The notes: generated by a model from the sequence alone, not told the origin. A stretch of 64,000 nt of DNA from CALXXL01 sp034926605 (GCA_034926605.1 JAYFQV010000013.1:1-64000); one strand, 5' to 3'; positions 44,590 through 53,675 are shown, counted from the first letter of the stretch. Numbers and translations are program-made.

Positions 44590-46374
44590 TTTCTGGAGTG
44601 CGGCGAGAATTTTCGCCTTTTCCTCGGCGGTCTGCGCGGAACGCAGGGCGTCGAGGAGTTTTTTTTGCGCAAACCCGGCACGACGGCGGCGCAACGCGGT
44701 CAGGCACTCTTCCAGCGCCTGCTCCTGCCGTTCCGGCGCAAGCGGCTCGGGATCGGTAAGTATCCGGCTCAAAATGGCGTCGCCCAGTTCGCGATCGAGC
44801 GCGTTGAGCTCCGGAGCCGCGCTGTCATACTCGCCGTTCAGCGCCAGCGCGGTAACCCGGTTCAGGGCGCGCGCCGCGGCGGATTCGGAAAGCTGGTCGG
44901 GGGTGACTTCGTCGCCGATGCGGCGAGCCATGGCCTCGCTCAGCAGCGCCAGCGACAGCAAGGTGGTCTCGGCGTGACGCAGTTCCAGATCGGCCGGATC
45001 GATCACCGCCTCGGGCTTTGCCGCGGCACGCTTCGCGGCCGGCGCGAAATGCGCGCGGCGCAGGTTGCGCATTTCGGCATAGATCAGTTCCACCTTCAAC
45101 TGCAGAAGCTCGGAAAGCCGCCGGGCACAGGTCTCCCGCACCACCGGATCGGGCAGTTTGTCCACATAGGCGAGCACCGCCTCCAGAAAACGGCTCTGGC
45201 CGAACGGCGAATCAAGATCGAACTGCGGACGCAGCGCCTTTATCAGAAAATCGAGGATGTCAATAGAGTTATCCACCGTCGCCGCGACCGCCTCCACCCC
45301 GTGGCGGCGGAACAGGTCGTCGGGGTCCTTGCCTTCCGGAATCGCCAGCACCCTCACCTCGAATCCAAGCGGAAACAGTATTTCCACCGCGCGCAGGATC
45401 GCCTTCTGCCCGGCGGCGTCGGAGTCGAACGCCAGCAGTACGCGGTCGGTATAGCGCCGCAACAGCTGCGCCTGCTCCTCGGTGAAACTGGTGCCCTGAG
45501 GAGCCACCGCGCAGGCGAACCCGGCGCGATGCATCGCAATCACGTCAAGCTGGCCCTCGCATAATATGACCTGTTTGCCCGCGCCGATGGCGGTGCGCGC
45601 CAGCGGCAGAGCGTAAAGAATGCGGCTCTTCTTGAACACCGCGGTCTCGGGGCTGTTCACATATTTCGCGCCTCCGGCTTCCTTCTCCACCGTGCGGGCG
45701 GAAAATCCGACCACCTTGCCCTGTTCGTTCCAGATTGCGAACACCAGCCGGTTGCGAAAACGGTCGTAAATACGGCCGGATTCCTCGTTCTGCAGGATGA
45801 CCCCGGCGTCCAGCATCTCCTTTTCGGTATAGCCGCGCGCAAGACCGAACTTCATGCCCTCGTCCCAGGAATCAGGAGCGGCGCCGATACGGAATTTCTT
45901 GATCGCGTCCGGATCGAGGTCGCGGGTGGCCAGATAACGCGCCACTTCCGAGTCCGGCCGGTTGGCCAGAGTGCGTTGGAAAAACACCGTAAAATCCTCC
46001 AGCAGACGGTAGAGCCGCTCGCGATAGTCGGCACGTTCGCGCTGTTTCGCCTGCTCGGCGGGTGACGCAGAGGAGTCCTCCGGAATAACCACTCCGCAAC
46101 GGTCGGCCAACAGGTGTATGGCGTTGGGAAAATCGACGTTTTCCGTCATCATCACGAACTTGAACACGTCGCCTCCGGCGCCGCAGCCGAAGCAATGGTA
46201 GCGCTGGCGCTGTTCGGAGACAACGAACGACGGGGTCTTCTCCTGATGGAACGGGCAGCACGCTTTCCAGCTACCGTTGCCGGCGCGCTTGAGCGGCACC
46301 ACCCGGCTTATGACGTCCACGATGCCGCAACGCGCGCGGATCTCCTCAACCACGTCATTCGGAATGATGGCCAT
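44584..46374 (-). CDS. dnaG: DNA primase DnaG
   Basis: 596 residues. N-terminal zinc ribbon with Cys40, His43, Cys61 and Cys64 (CPFHQEKTPSF...YHCFGCGAGGD), RNA-polymerase domain with SGRIYDRFRNRLVFAI, TOPRIM with ILCEGQLDVIAMHRAGF and VLLAFDSDAAGQKA, and a C-terminal helicase-binding-like helical region. Synthesises primers for replication. Three bp after the TPR gene, in the same direction as the zinc transporter genes. The short distance means zinc uptake and a zinc enzyme share a transcript. Confidence 0.94.
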   Translation of the reverse strand: MAIIPNDVVEEIRARCGIVDVISRVVPLKRAGNGSWKACCPFHQEKTPSFVVSEQRQRYHCFGCGAGGDVFKFVMMTENVDFPNAIHLLADRCGVVIPEDSSASPAEQAKQRERADYRERLYRLLEDFTVFFQRTLANRPDSEVARYLATRDLDPDAIKKFRIGAAPDSWDEGMKFGLARGYTEKEMLDAGVILQNEESGRIYDRFRNRLVFAIWNEQGKVVGFSARTVEKEAGGAKYVNSPETAVFKKSRILYALPLARTAIGAGKQVILCEGQLDVIAMHRAGFACAVAPQGTSFTEEQAQLLRRYTDRVLLAFDSDAAGQKAILRAVEILFPLGFEVRVLAIPEGKDPDDLFRRHGVEAVAATVDNSIDILDFLIKALRPQFDLDSPFGQSRFLEAVLAYVDKLPDPVVRETCARRLSELLQLKVELIYAEMRNLRRAHFAPAAKRAAAKPEAVIDPADLELRHAETTLLSLALLSEAMARRIGDEVTPDQLSESAAARALNRVTALALNGEYDSAAPELNALDRELGDAILSRILTDPEPLAPERQEQALEECLTALRRRRAGFAQKKLLDALRSAQTAEEKAKILAALQKL

Positions 46375-46377
46375 GAT

Positions 46378-47121
46378 CTACCGGTTGAGCGCCGCGAGGC
46401 GGCCTTCGGCCAGCAGCCGGGGTTTGGAATACTCCGTTTTGCCCGCGGTTATTTTTAGAAATTCGCGGTAATATCTGGCGGCGCCGGCGGGGTCCCCGCC
46501 GTAGAAGTCGAGAAAGCGGGCAAGATTCAGCACCGGGATCGGATTGTCGCCGGGCAGTTCGCGCGCGGTTATGAGGCAGTCGCGAGCCCGGTTGAGGTCG
46601 CCCGCCTTGGCGTAGATGATGCCGAGGCGGCTCTGTACCGCCGGGGTATAGAAATTGCGGTCGCTGATCATCTGAAGCGCGGTCAGCGCACGGCTGTCGG
46701 AAACCTGTCCGCAGGTCTCGCCCATCATCATCAGCACCCGATTGTCTCCGGGGGCAAGCATCATAGCCTGTGAAAATTCATCGATCGCCCGGCGGGTGTC
46801 GCCGGAGCCGGCCATCGCCAGAAATCCCAGCATGTAATGACCGGCAAAACTGTCCGGAGACAGCTCCACCGCACGCCGCGCCGCCGCCTGCGACTCCGTG
46901 GTCATTCCCTGCCGGTAAAGCGCTATACTGTTCAACGCCAGCAAGTCGGCCGAAGCCGGGCTGAGCGCCAGCGCGCGGCCGCAAAGTTCCGAGCACTGTT
47001 TCCAGTTTCCGGCTTCCGCCGCCGCCAGCGCGCCGTTCGCCAGCTCCTGAGCCGACTCTTTCTTGCCGCATCCGACCGCCAGCATTGCGGCCAGAACCAG
47101 TAACACCGCCATCTTTCTCAT
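46378..47121 (-). CDS. TPR-repeat lipoprotein
   Basis: 247 residues. Lipobox LAVGC near residue 18, then at least five TPR-like units (ANGALAAAEAGNWKQC, LLALNSIALYRQGMTTESQAAARRAVELSP, GHYMLGFLAMAGSGDTRRAIDEFSQAMMLAP, SRLGIIYAKAGDLNRARDCL, ...). A protein-interaction scaffold facing the periplasm; partner unknown. Start overlaps the znuB stop (ATGA). Confidence 0.83.
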   Translation of the reverse strand: MRKMAVLLVLAAMLAVGCGKKESAQELANGALAAAEAGNWKQCSELCGRALALSPASADLLALNSIALYRQGMTTESQAAARRAVELSPDSFAGHYMLGFLAMAGSGDTRRAIDEFSQAMMLAPGDNRVLMMMGETCGQVSDSRALTALQMISDRNFYTPAVQSRLGIIYAKAGDLNRARDCLITARELPGDNPIPVLNLARFLDFYGGDPAGAARYYREFLKITAGKTEYSKPRLLAEGRLAALNR

Positions 47122-48008
47122 TGTTTTCGAATCTCCCTATCGGGTAATATAGCCCGTCTGCGAAACGCTTTCAACCCTGCCTTGATGATTACCGCCAAAA
47201 TATATCCGCCCGCCGCGAACAGTACGATCACCGGCCCCGGCGGCAGATTCCAGACATAGCTGGCGCCCAGTCCGGAAGTGGTGAAAACCATGCAGAGCAA
47301 GGCGGCAAGCAGCATCATAGAACTCCACCGGCGGACCAGCTGGCCGGCGGCGGCGGCCGGCAGCGTCAACAGCGCGATCACCAGTATTATGCCGATCAGA
47401 TTGACGAACAGCACGATGGTCAACGCGGTCATCAGCAGCATCAGAAAATAGACGGCATCTGCCTTCACTCCGCGCATTCTGGCGAACTCCGCGTCGAACG
47501 AACAGGCCATGATGACCTGGAAAAACGCCGCCGCGAGCACCAGTACCACCGCGTCCAAACCCAGTATCACACAAAGATCGCCGCGGGTTATCAGCAGTAT
47601 GTTGCCCAGCAGATAACCCTCAAGATCAACATATCCCGGCGTGATGCCCAGAAACAGCAGACCGGAGGCCATTCCTATCGCCCATACCGAGTTGATTATC
47701 GCGTCCTCCCGCTCCCGGGCGAAAACCCCGGCGGCGGCGATGATCGCGGCCGCCAGCACGCCGAAAGCCACCGCGCCACCAAGCGGCGTTACAAACTCCC
47801 AGCCGCACACCGCGTGCAGATAGGCGGCCAGGCCGATGCCGCCAAGCACCGCGTGGCTTATCGCACCGGCCAGCGCGGTCAGCCGCCGGGTGACAACCCA
47901 CGATCCGACCACCCCGAACGCCACGCTTCCGGCCAGCCCGGCCAGCAGCGCATAGCGCAGAAACGGCAGCGGCGAGTGGAAAACGGCATTGTAAAGTTCC
48001 GTCAGCAT
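47118..48008 (-). CDS. znuB: Zinc/manganese ABC transporter permease (ZnuB type)
   Basis: 296 residues with about eight hydrophobic segments and the ABC-3 family pattern (SFLRYALLAGLAGSVAFGVVGSWVVTRRLTALAGAISHAVLGGIGLA-like start, and LLMLLMTALTIVLFVNLIGIILVIALLTLPAAAA). Inner-membrane channel of the importer. Overlaps znuC by 7 bp. Confidence 0.88.
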   Translation of the reverse strand: MLTELYNAVFHSPLPFLRYALLAGLAGSVAFGVVGSWVVTRRLTALAGAISHAVLGGIGLAAYLHAVCGWEFVTPLGGAVAFGVLAAAIIAAAGVFAREREDAIINSVWAIGMASGLLFLGITPGYVDLEGYLLGNILLITRGDLCVILGLDAVVLVLAAAFFQVIMACSFDAEFARMRGVKADAVYFLMLLMTALTIVLFVNLIGIILVIALLTLPAAAAGQLVRRWSSMMLLAALLCMVFTTSGLGASYVWNLPPGPVIVLFAAGGYILAVIIKAGLKAFRRRAILPDREIRKQ

Positions 48009-48772
48009 TTCGGCGACTCCTCTTCCGCGTCGTTCAGGCAGTCGCAGTTCGGGGTATGCTCAATGCGGCCCACCTCGAAATCGAACACCTTGTCCCATTC
48101 AAACGGCAGCTCGCGCGACAGCGTGTGGCGATGCAGCCGACGGTTTACGCACAATGCGTAGTCGTAGGAACTGGAAACATACTGAAGATGATGGGATACC
48201 ACCATCATGGTCATCTTCCCGCGCAGCTGCGCCAGCAGTTTCTGAAAATCCCGCTGAACCGCCACATCGGTTCCGGCGGTAGGTTCGTCCAGCAGAAGCA
48301 GTTCCGGGCCGCAGGCCAACGCCCGCGCCAGCAGCAGTCGCTGGCGCTGACCGCCGGAAAGCTCATAGAAGCGCCGGTTTTTCAACTCTCCGATCCCCAG
48401 CATTTCCATGACTTCGGCCGCCCGGCGCTTTTCGCGCCCGGAAAAAAAGCCGCGCCAGGTGGAATGAAGCAATCCCTGCATCACCACTTCGGCGGCGGAA
48501 ATAGGAAACATCGGGTCGAGGTTAACACTCTGGGGCATATAGCCGAGGCGGCGGCGGGCGGCGGCGGGCGATTCGCCGAAGATACCGATGGAACCGGAGT
48601 CAGGCTCCAGCAATCCGCAGATGAGTTTCAGCAACGTGGTCTTGCCGCCGCCGTTGGGGCCGACCACGCAACAGACGTCGAACCGTTCCACGCTGAACGA
48701 GACGTCCTCCAGCACCGCTCCGCCGGACTGATAGGAAAAGTAGAGGTTTTTCACCTCAAGCACGGTAGTCAC
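48002..48772 (-). CDS. znuC: Zinc/manganese ABC transporter ATPase (ZnuC type)
   Basis: 256 residues. Walker A GPNGGGKTTL, Q-loop YMPQSVNLDPMFPISAAEVV (the PQ...D-x-x-FP pattern of ZnuC/MntB ATPases), signature LSGGQRQRLLLARAL, Walker B LLLLDEP, switch VVSHH. A His/Cys-bearing C-terminal tail (HTPNCDCLND) may bind metal. Start overlaps the znuA stop by 4 bp. Confidence 0.92.
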   Translation of the reverse strand: MTTVLEVKNLYFSYQSGGAVLEDVSFSVERFDVCCVVGPNGGGKTTLLKLICGLLEPDSGSIGIFGESPAAARRRLGYMPQSVNLDPMFPISAAEVVMQGLLHSTWRGFFSGREKRRAAEVMEMLGIGELKNRRFYELSGGQRQRLLLARALACGPELLLLDEPTAGTDVAVQRDFQKLLAQLRGKMTMMVVSHHLQYVSSSYDYALCVNRRLHRHTLSRELPFEWDKVFDFEVGRIEHTPNCDCLNDAEEESPKC

Positions 48773-49665
48773 CGCCGACTCTCCGCATCAAACCCGGCCG
48801 CAAGTTTGTCGGCGATGTCGCGGAACGCCGCCGCCGGATCCGCCGGGAGCGGCTCCAGCAGCACCAGTCTTGCGTTCAGCGCCTTGGCCATCGCCATAGG
48901 ATGGGTGAGATTGAACTGAGGCGAAGCGTAAACATATTTCACTCCGTCCTTCCTCGCCGCGGCCAATGTCTTTTCCACATCGGTGGGAGACGGCCGCTTG
49001 CCTTCGCGTTCAAGCGGACACTGCGTCAGCTTGTATTCATGGGCGAAATATCCGAAAGCCGGGTGCATCACATAGAACCTGCGCCCGGCGTAAGGAGCCA
49101 GCTGTTCACCGATCTCGGCGCCCAGTTTGCGCATCCCGGCCGCGTACTCGGCGGCGTTGGCCCGAAATTTCGCCGCGTGTTCCGGATAGCGGGCCGATAG
49201 TATCTCGGCCGCGCTCTCGGCGATCGCCGCGCAGTTAAGCGGCGACAGCCACACATGGGGATCGGTCATGCCGGCATGATGATCGTGCCCGCTTTCCGCG
49301 TCCTCATCTTCATCGTCCGTAAAAGGCAGCCGCTCAAGGTCGGGCGCCAGAACATGCACGTCGCCTCCCATCTTGGCGACCGTGGAAGCGAGCCGCTGCT
49401 CGCCGGCGGTGTTCAGACTCAAAAACGGGCCGCCGTGCTCCAGAGAGCGCAGATCCTGCGACGTCGGTTCATACTCGTGCACGTCTTTCCCGGCCGGCAC
49501 CACCACGGCGACTTCGACTCCGGTACCGGCGGTCACCGCACGCAGGATCGCTCCGACCGGCGTAAACATCACAGTAACCGCCTCAACCGGCGGCGCCGGC
49601 TTCGAACAGCCGCACCAAGCCAGCAGAAACGCCGACAACAGTACATAACCAAGCATTTTTTTCAT
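48769..49665 (-). CDS. znuA: Zinc-binding periplasmic protein (ZnuA type)
   Basis: 298 residues. Probable lipoprotein signal (AWCGCSKP); cluster A-I binding fold with GKDVHEYEPTSQDL (metal His), an acidic and His-rich loop (DEDEDAESGHDHHAG) typical of zinc rather than manganese, PHVWLSPLNCAAI, HPAFGYFAHEY and a terminal LEPL. First gene of znuA-znuC-znuB-TPR-dnaG. The -10 box ends 9 nt before the ATG and no Shine-Dalgarno is seen. Confidence 0.92.
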   Translation of the reverse strand: MKKMLGYVLLSAFLLAWCGCSKPAPPVEAVTVMFTPVGAILRAVTAGTGVEVAVVVPAGKDVHEYEPTSQDLRSLEHGGPFLSLNTAGEQRLASTVAKMGGDVHVLAPDLERLPFTDDEDEDAESGHDHHAGMTDPHVWLSPLNCAAIAESAAEILSARYPEHAAKFRANAAEYAAGMRKLGAEIGEQLAPYAGRRFYVMHPAFGYFAHEYKLTQCPLEREGKRPSPTDVEKTLAAARKDGVKYVYASPQFNLTHPMAMAKALNARLVLLEPLPADPAAAFRDIADKLAAGFDAESRR

Positions 49666-49674
49666 AGTAAGAAT

Positions 49675-49702
49675 AATATACCCCGGCGAATCCCAATTGC
49701 AA
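49675..49702 (-). promoter_or_regulatory. znuA-dnaG operon promoter, nearly leaderless
   Basis: Minus strand: -35 TTGCAA (49697-49702), 16-bp spacer, -10 TATATT (49675-49680), 9 nt before the ATG. No obvious Zur box. Confidence 0.6.
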
Positions 49703-49751
49703 CCCGCCGGTCGCCCAATCCGGGTTTTCCGGGGTTTTTTGGCAACCGGAG

Positions 49752-49779
49752 TTGAAAAACAACTTGTTCGATGTATATT
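49752..49779 (+). promoter_or_regulatory. Promoter of the reductase/amidohydrolase pair
   Basis: -35 TTGAAA (49752-49757), 16-bp spacer, -10 TATATT (49774-49779), with a leader of about 45 nt. Confidence 0.65.
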
Positions 49780-49830
49780 ACTGGCTTAAGCTGCATCATT
49801 ATAAGTTAAACATAAACGGAAAAACAGGTA

Positions 49831-50997
49831 ATGACTAAAATTTTTCTGACCGGAGTGACCGGGCTGGTAGGCAGTTCTTTCGTGACGGCACTCTTGAGGG
49901 AACGCAAGGATGTAGAGTTCGTATGCATGGTGCGGCCCGCATACAATGGCAAAGTTCTTCCCAGAGTCGAGCAGGCCTTGCGCGAGCAGTGTGACTTCGA
50001 CGGTTGCCCCGAGGCCCTGGATCAGATCATGCAGCGGGTTTCCGCGGTCGGCGGAGACGTCACCAGCATGGTGCCGGAAGAGCTGGCAAAACTCCCTGAA
50101 CTGGCCGGAGTGGACACCGTGTTCCATTGCGCCGCCGACGTCAACCTCGGCAAGGACCCCACCGGTAAGACTTTCAATATCAACTACAACGGCACCGTCA
50201 ACATGCTGGAGCTGGCCAAGCTCCTGAAAGTCAAGGCCTTCCACTACGTCTCAACCGCTTACGTTGCCGGCAAGCTGGTCGGCCGCGCCATGGAAGACGT
50301 GCCGCAGGATTGCGGATTCAACAACCCCTACGAAGAGAGCAAATGCAAGGCCGAAATGCTGGTTCGCCAGTCCGGCTTCCCGTTTACCATCTATCGCCCG
50401 GCAATCATCACCGGCCGCCGTTCCGACGGCCGCATCCGCAAGCCGCTGGCGTTCTACCGCATTCTCGAGTTTCTCGCCAAAATGAAGAAGCACCACTGCA
50501 ACCAGACCCATCAGGACCCGGCCGACGTGGTGGACATGGCGATCCACTTCCTGGCCGTTCCCTCCGAGCACGTCTATTTCGTGCCGATCGATTACGTGCA
50601 GGAACTCATCACCGCGCTTTTCCAGAAACCGGTTTGCAACAGAACCTACCATGTGACCGGCGCCAGTCCGGTGACCACTATCCAGATCGATCAGGCCATG
50701 TGCGATTTCCTCCGCATGGAAGGCGTGCGGGTGGATGCCGAAAACACCGACCCCAATGTGGACGACAAGCTGATGACCCGCTTCCTGGGCGACCTGTTGC
50801 CCTATTTCGCCAGCGACATCGAGTTCGATCAGACCAACGTCGTCGCCGCCCTGGGGCCGCAAGTGATCGACTGGCCCTACGGAATGGCCGGCCTCCAGCG
50901 TCTGATGCGCAGTTACTACGCCGATTTCTATCCGGACGTGGAATGGCTGCAACGGCTGGTCGCCATCTATGACGAAAAGCTGGCATCGGAAAAATGA
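49831..50997 (+). CDS. Extended SDR reductase of the male-sterility/thioester-reductase type
   Basis: 388 residues. NAD(P)-binding TGVTGLVGSSF at residues 8-18, FHCAADVNLG, VSTAYVAGK and YEESKCKAE (Tyr and Lys of the active site), IYRPAIITGR. This NAD-binding-4 type domain is found in fatty acyl-CoA reductases and thioester reductases of lipid or polyketide pathways. No carrier-protein gene is adjacent, so the substrate is not known. One bp separates its stop from the amidohydrolase start. Confidence 0.85.
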   Translation: MTKIFLTGVTGLVGSSFVTALLRERKDVEFVCMVRPAYNGKVLPRVEQALREQCDFDGCPEALDQIMQRVSAVGGDVTSMVPEELAKLPELAGVDTVFHCAADVNLGKDPTGKTFNINYNGTVNMLELAKLLKVKAFHYVSTAYVAGKLVGRAMEDVPQDCGFNNPYEESKCKAEMLVRQSGFPFTIYRPAIITGRRSDGRIRKPLAFYRILEFLAKMKKHHCNQTHQDPADVVDMAIHFLAVPSEHVYFVPIDYVQELITALFQKPVCNRTYHVTGASPVTTIQIDQAMCDFLRMEGVRVDAENTDPNVDDKLMTRFLGDLLPYFASDIEFDQTNVVAALGPQVIDWPYGMAGLQRLMRSYYADFYPDVEWLQRLVAIYDEKLASEK

Positions 50998-50998
50998 A

Positions 50999-51802
50999 AT
51001 GATCGTAGATTTCCACACCCATATCTATCCGGAGCGGGTGGCGGAAAAAGCGGCGGCGTTCGTCCGCGAAATGGGGCTTGAACCCGGAGCCTCCGGTACG
51101 CCGGACGGGCTGCTGGCTTCGATGGATGCCGCCGGAATCGATCTGGCGGTCGGGGCCACCGTGGTGACCTCCCCGGAGAAGTCGCGCAGCATCAACGATT
51201 ACGCTATCGCCTGCAATCACGGCCGGCTGCGCATGTTCGGCGGCGTGCATCCGTCGGAATCCAAACCGCTGGAAACCCTTGAGCGCATCGCCGGTGAAGG
51301 TCTTTTCGGCGTGAAGGTCCACCCCGAGTATCAGCATTTCGATTTCGAAGATGAAAGCCTTTATCCCATTTGGGAGAAGTGCATCGAACTGCGTCTGCCG
51401 CTGCTGACCCACGCCGGTTATGACATCGCCTACAAACCGCCGTTCCGCACCTGCCCGGAAAAACTCGCCGCGTTTCATCGCCGTTTTCCGGAACTGGTGT
51501 TCGTCGCCGCTCACTTCGGCAGCTACCGCATGTGGGACGAAGTTGAGGAACATCTCATTGGAACGCAAGTATATCTTGACCTGTCTATGGTGATGAACGA
51601 ACTGCCGCCGGAGCGCGTGGTTTCGATGATCCGCCGACATGGAGCGGAGAAGGTGCTGTTCGCCACCGACTCTCCGTGGGACGACCAGACGCGCTGCGTC
51701 AAGAACCTCGAAAATCTCGGGCTGACACCCGAAGAATTCCGCGCGATTGCCGGAGAAAACGCGTTGCGGCTGCTGGCCGCCTCGCCCGGCGGACGCCGGT
51801 AG
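50999..51802 (+). CDS. Amidohydrolase-family protein (TIM-barrel metal hydrolase)
   Basis: 267 residues. DFHTHIYPE provides the first HxH, GVKVHPEYQHFDF and LLTHAGYD later ligands, ATDSPWDDQ the catalytic Asp. This amidohydrolase-2 pattern is shared by decarboxylases such as ACMSD and by uncharacterised hydrolases. ATG at 50999; an in-frame start 30 bp earlier overlaps the reductase. Translationally coupled with it. Confidence 0.85.
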   Translation: MIVDFHTHIYPERVAEKAAAFVREMGLEPGASGTPDGLLASMDAAGIDLAVGATVVTSPEKSRSINDYAIACNHGRLRMFGGVHPSESKPLETLERIAGEGLFGVKVHPEYQHFDFEDESLYPIWEKCIELRLPLLTHAGYDIAYKPPFRTCPEKLAAFHRRFPELVFVAAHFGSYRMWDEVEEHLIGTQVYLDLSMVMNELPPERVVSMIRRHGAEKVLFATDSPWDDQTRCVKNLENLGLTPEEFRAIAGENALRLLAASPGGRR

Positions 51803-51977
51803 CCCCGAAATCCTGTCACTCCCCCAAAAACATGTGCAAAAATTCTCGTGCTCTCATGCCGGACCTTCGCCGCAATAGCGGCATAAAAATCAGCAGGTTC
51901 ATATCTCACCAATATTACCGAACAGGAAGTTTATCAATAATGTTTAGAAAAAATTCAAAAAAAATCTGCTTTGCGCC

Positions 51978-52005
51978 TTTACAAATCCTATAAAAAAGCT
52001 ACATT
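51978..52005 (+). promoter_or_regulatory. Promoter of the aminotransferase gene
   Basis: -35 TTTACA (51978-51983), 16-bp spacer, -10 TACATT (52000-52005). The 245 bp upstream of the gene hold nothing else recognisable apart from a T/A-rich stretch. Confidence 0.5.
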
Positions 52006-52046
52006 AAAAGGCGGTAAAAATGTCTGAACATTGAGAGGGAAATAAA

Positions 52047-53237
52047 ATGCACAATCTGCAAGAGTTGTCCGGATTCATGGGCGGATTGACCCCGTCCGCC
52101 ACGCTGGCCATCGCCGCCATGGCAAAAGCGCTGAAACAGCAGGGCGAAGACGTGGTGAGCATGTCCGCCGGTGAGCCAGACTTCGACACGCCGCAGGTGA
52201 TCAAGCAAGCCTGCATCGACGCGATCAACCAGGGCAAAGTCTACTACACTCCCGCCAGCGGGCTGATGGAGCTCAAGAAGGAGATTGTGGAGAAGTTCGC
52301 CAAGGACAACGGCATCGTCACCGCTCCCGAACGCATCGTGATCGCTCCCGGCGCCAAGTTTTCGGTGTTCAGCGCGGTTGCGGCTCTATGCGGCCCCGGC
52401 GACGAGGTCATCCTTCCGGCGCCATATTGGCTCAGCTATCCCGAAATGGTGAAGGCGACCGGCGCCAAGGTGGTGCCGATTCCGACCACCGCCGCCAACA
52501 ATTACGAACTCGACCCGGCCGAACTTGAAGCCAGGATCACCACCCATACCAAACTGCTTATCCTGAACTCCCCCAGCAACCCGACCGGCGCGGTGTACCG
52601 CAAGGCCACGCTGGAAAAAATCGCCGAGGTGGCGGTCAGGCACAACATCATGATCCTGGCCGACGAAATCTACGAGAAGCTGGTTTACGACAAAGACTTC
52701 CCGCATGTCAGCATCGCGTCGCTGAACGACAAAGTGGCGGATATCACCATCACCGCGAACGGTTTCAGCAAAACCTACTCCATGACCGGCTGGCGGCTGG
52801 GCTACCTGACCGCGCCGCTGTGGCTGGCTAAGCGGATCATCGCGTTCCAGAGCCACAGCACCAGCAACCCGACTACTTTCGTGCAGTGGGCCGGCATCAC
52901 GGCGCTGCGCGAGGCGGGCGAGGATGTGGAGAAGATGCGCAAGGCGTTCAGCCATCGCCGCGACCTGATCTACCGGCTGGTTTCCGAGATCGACGGCATC
53001 AAGACGCACCGCCCGCAGGGCGCGTTCTATCTGTTCTGCGACGTGTCGAGTTTCGGCCTGAGCGCGGACGACTTCTGCAAGGAGCTGCTCGAGAAAGAGC
53101 TGCTGGCGGTGGTACCGGGAACCGGGTTCGGAGCGCCGGAGTCGATCCGCCTGTCGTATGCCTGCAGTGAGAACAATATCTACGAGGCGATGAAACGTCT
53201 CGGTAATTTCTGCGCAAGTTTGCGTAAACGGGGTTGA
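52047..53237 (+). CDS. Class I/II PLP-dependent aminotransferase (aspartate type)
   Basis: 396 residues. Fold-type I: SAGEPDFDTP near the start, NSPSNPTGAVY, LADEIYEKLVYD, and the PLP Lys in NGFSKTYSMTGWRLGYL. Closest in pattern to the AspC-type Ib aspartate aminotransferases. Transfers amino groups from aspartate to 2-oxoglutarate or similar. GAGAGGG Shine-Dalgarno. Followed directly by the initiator tRNA promoter. Confidence 0.93.
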   Translation: MHNLQELSGFMGGLTPSATLAIAAMAKALKQQGEDVVSMSAGEPDFDTPQVIKQACIDAINQGKVYYTPASGLMELKKEIVEKFAKDNGIVTAPERIVIAPGAKFSVFSAVAALCGPGDEVILPAPYWLSYPEMVKATGAKVVPIPTTAANNYELDPAELEARITTHTKLLILNSPSNPTGAVYRKATLEKIAEVAVRHNIMILADEIYEKLVYDKDFPHVSIASLNDKVADITITANGFSKTYSMTGWRLGYLTAPLWLAKRIIAFQSHSTSNPTTFVQWAGITALREAGEDVEKMRKAFSHRRDLIYRLVSEIDGIKTHRPQGAFYLFCDVSSFGLSADDFCKELLEKELLAVVPGTGFGAPESIRLSYACSENNIYEAMKRLGNFCASLRKRG

Positions 53238-53261
53238 CATCCCGCCGAAGAATGCTATATT
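53234..53261 (+). promoter_or_regulatory. Promoter of the initiator tRNA gene
   Basis: -35 TTGACA (53234-53239), 16-bp spacer, -10 TATATT (53256-53261). The -35 lies in the end of the aminotransferase gene region, and the tRNA begins 16 nt after the -10. Confidence 0.75.
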
Positions 53262-53277
53262 AATGAATCGCGCATGA

Positions 53278-53352
53278 TGCGGGGTAGAGCAGTGGTAGCT
53301 CGTCAGGCTCATAACCTGGAAGTCAGTGGTTCGATTCCACTCCCCGCTACCA
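53278..53352 (+). tRNA. Initiator tRNA-fMet (CAU)
   Basis: 75 nt with encoded CCA. Anticodon CAT at 53310-53312. Initiator features: position 1 (T53278) cannot pair with position 72 (T53348), and the D stem has A11-T24 (GAGC/GCTC). The anticodon stem is TCAGG/CCTGG, so the three pairs next to the loop are A29-U41, G30-C40 and G31-C39, rather than the usual three G-C pairs. Acceptor 53279-53284 pairs with 53342-53347. The 3' end lies within the repeated attachment-like sequence. Confidence 0.93.
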
Positions 53353-53408
53353 ATTAAATCTCAGCCGTCCAACTGGACGGCTTTTTTATTGCCGCAACTA
53401 TCCGTTGC
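53347..53408 (+). repeat. Attachment-like direct repeat, copy 1 (tRNA 3' end plus terminator)
   Basis: 62 bp repeated at 55987-56048 with one mismatch (53360 C against 56000 T). It begins with the last bases of the tRNA-fMet gene and covers its terminator. This is the usual position of a tRNA-linked attachment site. Confidence 0.8.
53363..53387 (+). terminator. Terminator of the tRNA-fMet gene
   Basis: 8-bp stem AGCCGTCC/GGACGGCT (53363-53370, 53375-53382), 4-nt loop, then a T run. Duplicated downstream at 56003-56027. Confidence 0.85.
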
Positions 53409-53638
53409 GCCACAGGGTTTTGCGGTTTCCGGTCAAGTCTCCGCATCCGTCCAAAGACGGTCGAATCCGCCCGAAACCGTCTCTCCGTCTCTGTTTTATA
53501 GATTTGGAGAAGGATTGATCCTTCTTTGCAAGCCATTGATATTCAGCAACGATGGATTTGATGTTTAGGCGTGCCGCTTGGAGTGGCTTCTTGCGATTTT
53601 TACGAACCGCCGACTTTCCGAGTCCTGAAAAGAAGATT

Positions 53639-53664
53639 CCCGGCAGAATACGACGCCTGCCGGG
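53639..53664 (-). terminator. Terminator of a degraded minus-strand gene
   Basis: 8-bp stem CCCGGCAG/CTGCCGGG (53639-53646, 53657-53664), followed on the minus strand by a T-rich tract. It lies 11 bp past the stop of the fragment at 53676. Confidence 0.65.
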
Positions 53665-53675
53665 ATCACGGGCGC

